From NCBI GenBank assembly GCA_000934455.1, contig KN884993.1, positions 60,191 through 124,190 of the forward strand: DNA of 64,000 nt, given 5' to 3'. How positions within the stretch are numbered: the first letter of the stretch is position 1; every line of letters begins with the position of its first letter. A program made the position numbers and the translations under genes. The notes under the pieces were generated by a model that made no database searches, was not told the origin of the DNA, and saw only the letters and a program-made list of their open reading frames with translations. Of this stretch, positions 24,701 through 36,800 are shown in pieces. The DNA comes from Apostichopus parvimensis (lineage: Eukaryota; Echinodermata; Holothuroidea; Aspidochirotida; Stichopodidae).

Positions 24701-27700
24701 ATATTCACAAAAACATAATGTCAATACAGAACAGTTGATAATTAATGGGGATAATAGGCCTACATGACAGCATCATTAGTGACGATAAGTTCTAAGCAGC
24801 TAGCTCGTTTTCTGTGATGATGTAAAATAGATTGATTTTTTTTTCTTTTTCTTGAGACATCTCACAGGCCGCAAGAAAATCACTGGCGGGCCGCATGTGG
24901 CCCGCGAGATGTAGGCTGCCCACCCCAGGTTTAAACCTTTCATATCTATCATTTCTATGCTTGTAAATGTTCCTTGATCTGTGGCTGAATGAGAAGATAG
25001 TCAGAGTTAATCTTCTTCTTTATGTTGAATTAGTTAAGGACAAATACAGCCGACTAAATTACCCGTGCCAGTTACTGAGAGTTACAGGGAAATAGTTTTT
25101 TTATTAAGGGGGGGGGGGGGCTGCTGCACAAGACTCGTCGCTCCCATAGATCTAAGAACCTGTATGTCTTCTGCACTGCAAAAAATTTCAACGTATGATC
25201 CAATTGTGTCAAATTGCTTTTTAAAATATTATTTCCGGAATATTTTCAAAACCTGCCCTAGCGCTGCTGCGGTATTTGAGAAATATACTTTGCTGAGCGG
25301 TTGAATGTTATTTTTTTGACCCGACTTACTTGCATTGTGTATTATGGTATTTCTCTTGCCGTTGCTGAAGCAATATGCCTCGATGACCTGCAGTATCTTG
25401 TTATCCTCCTCTTGACGCTCTGGCCTGAGGAAGGATGGAGTTTCAGCAGCAGCCTTGGGCTTATCTTCAGAAAGGAATCAAAGAAATGAAAAATGATACT
25501 TCATCCAGCTTGGTTTTACGTTTATTTTTATGTAGAATTTTTTTTTAAATATGTAATATTCGTGCACTTCCCAATCGATCGACTCGAGCACAAATACTCT
25601 GACATAAATGCTATCGATTATTACTTCATTCCCTCTGAAGCAAGGGGTTTGCAAATTAACTTTCTACATGGGCCAGAGAGAAACATTGGGGGATGCAAAG
25701 GGCCTGACACAACCAAGGTGTCACTGTCCCTAGATTGAGTAGTGTGCAATGTAGGTCTTTAAGGTCTATGATACCCAATTAACAAAAATTGCGGGCCCAC
25801 TTTTTTCCTTTTTCTTTTTCATTTTTTAGCTAAACCAGGAACAAGATATCCCACTACATATACTAATGTTGAATAAAAATATAATGAATAACAATATGAA
25901 TAACATAAATTGCGGGCCCACTTTTTTTCTTTTTCTTTTCATTTTTTATCTATACCGGATTGAAATAAGATATGCCACTACATATAAACTAATGTTGAAT
26001 AACAATATGTAACACCCACTCGATCCTACACTGTACAGTAAGACCCCTAACAAGATGGAATATACATTGAAACCTACAATACACAGCAAAACCAATCATA
26101 TGACATGACAACCATGTCATCCTGCCAGTAACATAAATATATACATAATATATGACAGGCACGTAAGTGAGCTTTGTTCTGGTTATTTTGGATGGAACAA
26201 CCTTCAAACACCCCCCAAAAATTGTCTGTAATCTGCAGGGCTAAAAAATTGCTCCACCTCCCCTCCCCTCCCCTCTCCTCCCCCCCCCCTTTCCGACAGA
26301 GTGCCAGCTGTTGCTAAGGGGCTTTCAGCGTGAGCTGAGAAGAGGCAAATCACTACAAATCCTGGCTATGTGCCTGCATAATATGATATGACACCCATAG
26401 CTAGCATATCCTACCATGCATAGTAACATAATGTGACATTGCAACTATCATATGCTAAGTGAGCTACATTCAGCAACAGCCATGACATGACATATACTAC
26501 CCCTGTCCAGCACAAACATCCAAACCCGCAATATATTGCCTAGCCAACAAAACTTCTAAAAAGCCCCCCCAACCCCTCCACCCACACCACTGACAACCCC
26601 TCCCCCACACCACTAACAACCCCTCCCCCACACCACTAACAACCCCTCCCCCACACCACTAACAACCCCTCCCCGTTAACTATATCACCAGATGAATCAG
26701 GGCTCACCTTTTCTCTTTGTGGATTGAAACGGTTTCTTCTTGTTGGGAGGATTTCTCTGGTCTCTGGATTTCTCTGGATTTTTCATGGACCACACAGCGG
26801 TGGGGTGGATGGGGGCCGAGGGCCTGAAACCGACGCTAGTCAAAGTGGCAGGACTGGATGGAGGCGTCAGGGACTGAGACTTGGAACTGTTGATGGATTT
26901 GGCTGACCTGGGAGACGGCAAAGTAGCACTCTTGCCCATGTCCGAGGGGACCAATCTGGGAGAGAGAGTACTTGGACTTAATTCCCTCTTTGTTGCCTGT
27001 TCAGGAGAACAAAAGGAAATTTAATAAATATTAAGCTTTGCTTTGTGTATAATGAATTCACTTTAATGGTTTCATTTGCCTCCATTGTTTGAGGAAGGTA
27101 GGCAAAACTTCTGTATTAGAAACGAATGTGTTTTTTAAAGAAGCTGGTTGCATTTCAAAGCAATGTTGTCTATATTTAGCATAAACTGCACTGCTTATCT
27201 GTTACCTATATATACCTTCTTAGCTTATCATAATCACAACTGAAACTGTTATAGTCATTAACTGTTAAGGACCATTGCTAAACTAGTTGTTAAAATAAAA
27301 TACGTGAGAGCATCAGTACAACCCACTATTTATTTGCAATGATCCTGGCCTAATCAGTTGATACTTGGCTCTGGGTGATGGCACGAAAAGGGAGGGTGGT
27401 AGACCAGTATTAACCACATATCAAAGGGAGTGGATCAGTTCTAAATCAGACCACCAAATCCCTCTAGAACACAGCTGGGCTGAGTGCAGTCATAATCGCA
27501 TACGGTCAGTGCAGGAATTACCTGCAGCTCTCTAGGAGGTCTGTAACCCCCCCCCCCCCCCCCCAATAAATCCAGCCCACGCAACCTTAATAGTATCTGC
27601 AGCAACTATGTTTTTATCCAACTATAAATCAACTGATACAGAAATTCACCGAATGCCCGGACAGGGAAGAATATGAAAATTTGTATAAAGGACTATCTAG

Positions 27701-30700
27701 TGAGTAAAGGTGCAATGCATATTTACAATTCTTCCGCTCTTGTAGTTCCTATATAAAGTAACATGGAAGCTGCTAGATCTTTGAGTCTTACAGATACAAA
27801 CTTTTCACTGCGGTTCTTAAGATCGATTCCCTCCCCCCACCCCCATCCCCCCCGCCCGACTGCTGCTCTAGATCTCATATAGTAATAGCCCTGTAGTTGT
27901 GAGGAACAGGTACGATAGGTGAAGAGTAAATGTATGCACGTGAATACTCATATATATGACTCACTCAATATTAATTTGCAAAAAGCAGCCAAATTCATAA
28001 CAAACATCTATTTCGAGAAATGAACTCGGCACAATTTTACAACCTACACCAGAGTAATATTTCACCAGAGCTGTGACATGTCACTTCAAGTTACGGCTGA
28101 GTCATTATCGACTAGAGTTTACCTGGCTCGAGTCCACTCACCGACTTGACTCACTACAGGTGTTTTATCTCTACGGGGGGGGGTATAGAAAACACTGGAC
28201 AAACTTTTGCAATCTAAGCAACTTGAGTCATGGCCCATTACATAGCACAGGTATTCTTCAAGTTAAATCCAACAAGAAAGGCCTTTTTTACTTTTCTTTC
28301 CTAACCTGAGTAATGGGTATGGGTGGAGGAACCATGACATTCCTGAGTTTGGGTACTTTGTTACCACCGGTCACTTTTTGGGCGGCCTGGATCGCCTCAA
28401 CCATGTCTTCACGGTCCATTAGTGAGCTGCACGTGACGGTGGTTTGGTCCATACCTGGCCCCGATAGCTCAAAGGCCCCCAACTGGGTCTCTGTATCTGG
28501 CAAAGAGTTGGCCAGCACTGTGGCAATTGGAAATTTGTGCTGCAAGGACAGTACAAAACAAAAAACAAAAAGAGTCATATTGTCCACATGGTATGATCAA
28601 TTGTGATTCCTTTGACAGGTTCTTCCATACCGAGATACGACAGCCAAAATTCTAGTAACCACTTGCGCTCTTGGAAACCATGTGCATGTAGCCTACTGCC
28701 CAGTCAGGCCTAGGACACACTAAGCCGCCGCCCCCCCCCCCTCCCCGTGAAGTTTTTTATAAATTCATGGTACAATCATGGGAATATGTAGAATTTTTTA
28801 TTCCTAAGATGACAATACACTAGATGCTTTATCCCATATTTCCCCAAGCCCCTAATTGGGCTCTAGCCTGCTCCAGCAACCTCCCCCGCCCCACCCCTCC
28901 CCACCTCAACACTATACACTCTATACACTCGAGAACAAGACGATGATGATATTATTACCTGATATATGTAACCGCTCATTGACTTGGTGGGGTGGAGGAC
29001 AACTAAATGTGTGACGAAGAGTAATATGAGTAGCTCCTGGCGCGAGCCGCCATCTTGACTCGATCCTTGAATCATCTTGACGATTTCACCTAGATTGCTT
29101 ATTGACTGCGGAGAGAGGGAGAGAGAGAGAAACGATCGATCAATGTCCGCCTTCATCGATCCATATTATCCATGTCAGATGAAAAATATGTTATACGATT
29201 CATCGGTGTATTACAGCTTGAACCAATCACATTATGACTCACGTGAAAATATTTGGACTTCAACACAATGTGTATTTTCTTACATTTTCATTCAAAATAT
29301 GCATAGATCATTGGTCTACCATTGCGAGACTACAAAATGTGAACATTTGAGCTTCCTAACCTGAATAACAGAGGGGGTTTCAGAAATAGGACAAATCAGA
29401 TGGGAGTTTATATGTAAAAAACAGATGGTAACTATATGTATTAAAACAATGTGCTGAAATGAAAACTGACTTCCAACTATCTTTAATAGCAAGGTTAATT
29501 CTGTGTCCTACTTTGAGGAACCATACACAACTCTGTGACAGATTTTTGACAGCTGGCAATCGAAAAAAAATAACTTAGATTTTTAGTAACTATAGATTTG
29601 AGGCTAACAGAGGATCTATGTAATTTATGGCATGGCAACTTTATCCTTGGATTTATTTTGAAATGTTAAAAAAAAAAATGTATTCATTTGTTAAGTAATA
29701 TCTGAAGATGAAACATGTGCAAAATCTGGAACTGGCTCAAGTGGTTTGTTTTATTGTTTTTACTTAAATGTTATCAACACTTTTACCACTGTCATGTCTA
29801 CATAGCAACTAAAACAATGTTGTATGATATTTGGTGACTAAAAAAACAACCATCTGTGCAGGTTTAGAATATATTTACAAAAAAACAGCCGATATGAGCA
29901 TTTTACGTGAAATAGGTAAGATCAGTGGCTTTCCTTAATAATTTACTCAAAGGCTATATGTACTATAGGGATCTAGTTATTATATTTAAATATTTTTACC
30001 TATAAACAGCCGATATAAGCATTTAACCTGAATTAGGTAAGACCAGAGGCTTTCCTTAATAATTTACTCAAAGGCTATATGTACTATAGGGATCTAGTTA
30101 AACTTGCATCATTATATGTGCCATACCATAGTACAATGAATTTTATAAATATATACAAAATTGCATATTATGAATAATTTCTGCAATAGTTGGTGCATGG
30201 AATAGCTTGTTTTTTTGTGTCTGCCACCTCTAACATGAACTGATCAACGCACCAGTCTTCCTTGAAATAAGCCCATGCCTCCTCCGAAGGAACAGTTCAG
30301 TCACAAATAATATTAACAAACAGGATCAATAGAGTACAACAATGCTAATATGCTATGCTGATACGCTATACTGATGCTATACTGAATGCTATACTGATAT
30401 GCCCAGGTGGGATGAGAAGGGTGCAAACATGTAGAGTGGATATAGGTGCAACTGGGGGTGAAATAATGACCCCTTACGTACCTCTCCTTCCCAACCTTGT
30501 ACTGTTCCGGTCATAATGTCCAATTCGATTTCCTTCTGCTTTCGCACAAACTGACAATTTTTCTGGAAAATTACCAAAGAAAAGGGAGGAAAAGGTAAAA
30601 CATTATATTTGACACACATCCTTGTTCATAACAAGTGTTTAGGTTAAGTATTAGTACCAATATGGTTTGAACACAGGTAAAAGAGAAGTGAAAAGTATTT

Positions 30701-30798
30701 TAATAATACCAGCAAAAATTATGTGACCATCAAATTGAAGAGTGATGACCAGTAGATAAAGTTATAATTTCATAATTGAAGTATCCAGTTTTATTTTT

Positions 30799-30835
<37 letters not shown>

Positions 30836-33800
30836 GGGGGGGGGGCAATGTTACAAAACATACACATATCTTATTTGACCTATGTATTTGAAAGATAATT
30901 AGCTATCTGCAGTTTTTAACCACAGTTTCTGTGAAAAATGGATGTTGCTTTAACTCAAGGAATTGACAACCTGCATATTAGAAATCATTGTAATAAGAAA
31001 CCTTACTCCCTTACCCTTACAAGGTATAGGAAATTATGCTGGTTAACATCAGGTAACCAAAGGTGAAAGGACTAATTATTTATAGCAGGTCACAGACTCA
31101 GATACAACACCACCACCAACAAGTGAACCGATGTAAAATATGCTTTTTCCTGTTGGCCAGGAAAACAGCAACTTGACCAATTAGAGCCTTGTTTAATACA
31201 CAACTTGACATCTAGATAACTAAATCTTCAAACCCTGTGTAGACTTGTCCTCTGGGAAGTGATTAAACGTGTGATGAATAATGGTTCCGAAGGGGTTGAT
31301 GGAAGTTGTACATGTAGTTGTGGGATGAAGGTTAAACATATTTTTGTTCAGGTCGCTCAAGTCATTATTAAAGCAAAATGCTGTTGTTTCCAATTCGTTT
31401 AGGTTGCTAATGTCATTATAAAGCAAAATGCTGTTGTCTCTCTCCATGGGTCTCTTGATGGTTGGATATCAAATTTGGGCTACATTTTCTGTGTTGTTCC
31501 TCGTATGAGAACAAGCCCAGTCACACCCCCCCCCCCTCCCCGCACATACAATAGAGCACACTTTGTGTATCACACGATCATACCATCGTAATCCGTATTA
31601 AAAAGAACGACTTTTGAACGGGTTAATTCTTAAGTGAAAAGATTACCAACAGACGGTCATTGTGATGTATACTCAAAAAAAGAAATATCTCATTTTTTTT
31701 ACCCTGTCGAAATCTCTCTCCTGCATTCGGAGATGCATTTTCCCATTTGCTCACAAAAAAAAACCTTTACGACAATTTAGCCTAGGCCGGCACTGAGAGT
31801 GTTTCACTTTTCTTTTGCCAGCCAGACAGGAAGAGAAATCCTTCATAAGCATTGTCAAAGAAAATCCACATTGCCAACAGGCATTTTAAGTTTCAATTCC
31901 AAAACTGGATAAGACAAAGCATTTTTTTAATAACTGATGGGGAGCACACATACAGTATCATGCGAAGTACTTAACGCCCCCATTTTATTGTTGTGATAAA
32001 TTCAAGGTTTAAGTCAACAGAGTAACAAAGTTCATGTAAATCATTTTCTAAAGAAAATATGTCCAAACAATGCAAAAAAAAAGCCTGTAGGTACATAAAC
32101 TAGTATCTAACAGTTAAAAATGTCAATAAGTCCCTCCTATATTTATCGGGAAGGAAGTAAGTTTTGGTGCATGAATTTATTGACTGCAACTTTGCACGAC
32201 ACTGCGGTAACCGCACGGCAAAAGATCTCCATAAGAAACTCGCGTGTCGTCAAAGCGATGACGGTATCAATAATTCCAAGTAGAACCAAACAGACCAAAA
32301 ACAAACAAAGAGAAATGGAAGACCACGAGAGAGCGAGGGGTTTATTACGGGTGGGGTCGTAGGTGTTATTGACACGGTACTCACACAAATATCCTTGTAA
32401 ACAGAAATAGATGTGGTGATGTTTATTCTGTCTGGATGCTCCACCTATAAACAAAATAACAGAGTTGGAACGTTGAATGAAAGATATTTATTGCAATCAT
32501 ATAAACTAGTGACTTCATATTAGTATTAAAAGCACATATCTAAGTTTCAATAACAGCATGGAAATGGCATGTTGCACAAAAAGATATATGTAGCAATCAT
32601 ATAAACTAATGTAGTTTTAACTCACATATCTAAGTTTCGGTAACAGCATGGAATGGCATGTTGCACAAATATATATATATTGCAAGGGGGGCCAAGTGTG
32701 GGCAAGAAATTGCTACCGGGGCAGGAATCAAACTGGCTGAGTCGGGGGTCTTGAAACAAATTTCTTGCAATTGTCAGATACAAAATTCACACGTCACATT
32801 TTTACAGACAGAATCATGACACAGTCATTCCTGTCAGCTTGCCAAACAGTTTAGTAAAAATAAATCAGATTCATTTGAACAGGGATGAGCCTGGGGTAAA
32901 AAAGAAATCACAGAACTTTGCAAAAATTGTGGTATAGGCTCCAGTTTGTATATGCTACAGTGTGTTAGGATAATAGTTTTGTCCCCCTACAGGTTGGATA
33001 TCCATCGGTAATGAAAAACAAGCGAACGACAGATCAAATGATACAACGCTGTTGTTAGAAATTCACGGAAATTGAGAGGTGTAAATCTCGGAGGTAGAAA
33101 AGAAATCACAGATATTCGGCGAATTCGCGGAGAAAGCTCATGCCGGTTTGAAACATGCAGATTAGCTGTTATGATGAACATGCTTTTTAGACTCACTGGA
33201 GTATGTCGTTCTAATTCCATGAGGTCGTTTGGATATTTTTCTGTGAGCCTGAAAGGTTTGTAGAGTCCTGTTGTAAGTGCCATGATGTCCGAACCTTTGC
33301 CCTCCATATATCTGGAAAGTTCTTCTCTGTGACAGTAGAACAAGATGGTATATCAAAAGTTACAAACTGTTTGTGATGACTCTTCGATTTATTTTTCAAG
33401 ATGGTTCTTTAGACACAAAAGTGTGAGAAAATATGAAAATATGCAAATGAAATAATTGGTGATTGTTTGACAGAATATTAAGAACAGTTCTTAAAGTATG
33501 ACCTTAGGTTGAATTTCAGTCTTGACATATGTTACAGTCCAAGACAAAAGAAAAAGGCGTTTGTAATGTTTCTACACTTATTCTGGTTTTCATGATATTC
33601 AACTTAAAAAATGCCAATTTTCTGAAAGCTCCTTTTACGGCTAAACTGACGATTGCCAGGTCTGAGCAAACATTTAAGCAAACAGTACATAAGGCTTTTA
33701 TGAGTACCACAGCAGTTGTTGGGTGAATGGAATAACATTCTGAATAGAGTTAATCCTTCGTAGAAGTATTTATGTATTTCATGATTTATCAAAGCATTTT

Positions 33801-36800
33801 GTGAGTACCACAGCAGTTGTTGGGTGAATCGAATAATAAGCTGAATAGAGTTAATCGCTCGGAAGGGAAGAATTAACCAATTTCGTGTTCTATCAAAATT
33901 TTCGGTAAAAGACATAAAAAGACTTACAAGTATTTTGTAAGTACCGCAGCAGTCTTTGGGTGATTGGAACAATATGCTGAATAGATAGACTTGTATTCTG
34001 TCGAGGCTTTCATGTAGCAGACACCGACTTTCCGATGTCGACCTGCTAAGTTGGATACCTCCTCCAGGTTTTTACTGAAGGTTTCCTGAAATTTGAGTAA
34101 TTCCACAAGATTGCAAAGTAGTGTGGCTTGGTCTGTAGCTGGCAGCCTAAATGTTATGAAAGGGAGAGAAATACATGAAAATGGTAAAAAAAATGCTTGT
34201 GAAAATTATTGTCCTTGTTTTTAGCTTAACAAGGTTACAAATCCATTTTAAAAATACAGAGAGAATGATTTAAGCAACCTCAAAAGGTAAAACTGAAGAA
34301 ATAGGGTCAATATGCAAATCAGCCTAGTAACACAAGTCACAAATATATTTCAAGCTTCAACGAGCAATGTACACTCGACACAGCATTTTGTCTCACTCTT
34401 AGCCATTCCATTTCTGTAATTTACTCTTCCACATTTGAGCATATACCTTTTGTGTCAAAACCTGCTGCAAAGATCTTTTGAAACTTTCAGCCAACTTTTT
34501 TCAGACATCGATGAGAGTTAAATAAGATACCCCAAAACTTGGTTTGGGTATTTACAAATGACCAGACTCTCCTGTCTCCTATACATATGCAGTCGTCTCT
34601 ACCCTAGACAATAACTGGTTACATTCTTGCACTACCCTTCCCCCCCCCCTTCCCCTTCCTCCCATGAACCTCTCCAGGTTACTGCCCTCTTCCATCCAGG
34701 TTTACCCATTATCTAAGGCTAGGTAGTTCGAGAGCATATGTATAGGAGACAGGAAAGAGAAGAAGTAAATGAGAAGTGAAGAAATAAATATCTAACATCT
34801 GACTTGCAGTGACTGAGTATTCTTGTATTCTAGCACTGTTGCATAAACTTGTACTCCCCTCTGAGATTAGTAATAGTCCTAGTAGTATTCTAGTGTAGGG
34901 ATCAGTAATAGTACTAGTAGCATTCTAGCATAGGTATCAGTAATAGCACTAGTAGTATTGTAGCACAGGGATCAGTAATGGTACTAGTAGTAATCTAGCA
35001 CAGGGATCAGTAATAGTACTAGTAGTATTATAGCCAGGGATCAGTAATAGTACTAGTAGTATTATAGCCAGGGATCAGTAATAGTACTAGTAGTATTATA
35101 GCCAGGGATCAGTAATAGTACTAGTAGTATTATAGCCAGGGATCAGTAATAGTACTAGTAGTATTATAGCCAGGGATCAGTAATAGTACTAGTAGTATTC
35201 TAGCACAGGGATCAGTAATAGTACAAGTAGTATTCTAGCGCAGGGATCAGTAATAGTACTAGTAGTATTCTACCACAGGGATCAGTAAAATAGTACTATA
35301 AAAATTTTAGCACAGGGATAAGTAATATTACTGGTAGTATTCTAGCACAGGGATCAGTAATAGTACTAGTAGTATTCTAGGCATTTTTGGAACTCTACTA
35401 CAGGTACCAGTTCAAGAACACTGTACTCATACTCAAGCTTATAATCTTGTACTCATGCTTGTACTCCTACCAAGGGGAATTGTACTTGTAACTTGCTGTT
35501 GTAAAGTCTCCTACTATAGTTCTTCTTAACAATGGTTGTGAGAGAACACACGTTGAAATGGTTGCTTTGGATATTTAGTACAATGCTTGTTCAAGTTTGA
35601 ACACATGTGACTGATTATGACATTTCTAGCACAGTTTGGGAGTATGCCTCGTGACTATACCAAATCAATGACCACTGACCACTGACCAGAGGCTACAGGA
35701 TGCCTAATATTCATGCAATGACCATAATGACCATATAGCGCAGTGTCTACAGAGAAGTACACTGCAACTGGTGTTCATGGCGAGAGAGGTAAACAACGCA
35801 TGCTCCCCATGCGATCGGGATGTACACTGATGTTGGTTGAATTTCCAATCTCATTTAAAACTGATGTAAAGTAGTGGAGTGTAGGTAATATGACATATCC
35901 TGGTATGGATATCCAAATGTCATGACTTTTTAGAAGATTTCCGAATAACATTATTGTTTCATTTGTCTTTTACACTTACACTCCAGCGGTCTGCAGCGGC
36001 GTCAGATAATTTTGTATTAGTCTCTTCATTTCTACACAATACTCTTTATCTGTTTCCAGAATGTTCTTTAAAACCTGTTGAGAGATAACAATAAAATTTG
36101 CAGATTAAAGACATGTGTGAAATTACAGGGTTTGGGTATATTTACGAGGGACAACTTCACCTGTTTCCTCAGAACATCAGCATTTCCTCTTTGCTGTGTC
36201 TGTAGGTCCCTATCTATTAGAGGGAGAGTGCTATCAATGTTACGAGAAGACAGGTGAGCCAGGAAGCAGAGTAAATTCAATCAAATACCCCAAAACTCGA
36301 TGGTTTGGATATTTACAAGCGACAATAACTACCTGTCCCCGAATCTACTAACTGCACCTTCCCATCTACATAACCTACTAACTGGTAACATTTTAGCATA
36401 TCGCTTCCTTGACCCTCCAGGTCACCGGCTCCTCCAGGTCAATGCCCATCAACTCTTCCTTCCAAATCAATTCCCCAAAACTTACTGGTGAATCTGACAT
36501 GTCTCCATCCTCACAGATTAAATACATGTGTGGAATTTTTTTTATGACAGAAGTCCAAAAATGACTGGCTTTGGGTTTATTTACGAGCGACAAGTTCACC
36601 TGTCTCCTTGGAACAATAGCATTTCTCCATTTTACCATGTCTAGAATGGACTGGTACCACTATAGGTACCTAGCTATTGCAGGGAGAATGATGTTAACAT
36701 TATCAGGAGACAGGACACTGCCCATCACCTCTTCCTTCCGAGTCAATTTGCCATCTCGATCCGCACCACTAAAACAATCACACTCTACCATGTCAAGAGT

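Larger units (their letters stand above)
16814..25329 (-). other. PIX intron 11 (8.5 kb)
   Basis: Holds a TATA-box/start-exon candidate at 20.6 kb, the GTCCTCGG element at 21.2 kb, a G-rich minisatellite at 22.7-23.1 kb, a SINE-like copy at 23.66-23.93 kb, AT dinucleotide tracts and a hAT MITE at 24.56 kb. A short tandem of about 27 bp, built on TTCATATCTTTGAATCATGA, lies at 20,001-20,075. The rest shows nothing I can name. Confidence 0.8.
25465..26707 (-). other. PIX intron 10 (1.24 kb)
   Basis: Contains a 120-bp tandem duplication (25,783-26,010), C-rich tracts and the 23-bp minisatellite at 26.6 kb. No extra exon seen. Confidence 0.85.
29106..30481 (-). other. PIX intron 7 (1.4 kb)
   Basis: Contains a 119-bp tandem duplication (29,868-30,101) and a small GCTATACTGAT-type tandem at 30,340-30,402. 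No exon seen. Confidence 0.85.
30563..32384 (-). other. PIX intron 6 (1.8 kb)
   Basis: Holds a long T-run followed directly by a G-run (30,801-30,846) and a two-copy tandem of about 60 bp (31,348-31,440, AAAGCAAAATGCTGTTGT in each). No exon recognised. Confidence 0.85.
33327..33927 (-). other. PIX intron 4 (601 bp) with decayed exon copies
   Basis: Between exons 4 and 5. It carries two degenerate copies of the 3' part of exon 4 (33,791-33,857 and 33,691-33,755), described separately. The rest is unique AT-rich sequence. Confidence 0.85.
34147..35979 (-). other. PIX intron 3 (1.8 kb)
   Basis: Contains one long-TIR MITE (34,531-34,790) and a large minisatellite (34,867-35,382). No exon seen. 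Confidence 0.85.

Noticed and set aside
28313-28606. 97-codon plus-strand open frame across the PH exon
   Set aside because: It is the antisense shadow of PIX coding exon 9.
33604-33972. 122-codon minus-strand open frame over the end of exon 4
   Set aside because: It reads exon 4 and its decayed copies in a shifted frame. The true exon frame is the one that matches PIX.
34867-35382. CRISPR array
   Set aside because: Units are head to tail without unique spacers, in animal DNA. The same holds for the arrays at 15.8 and 57.7 kb.
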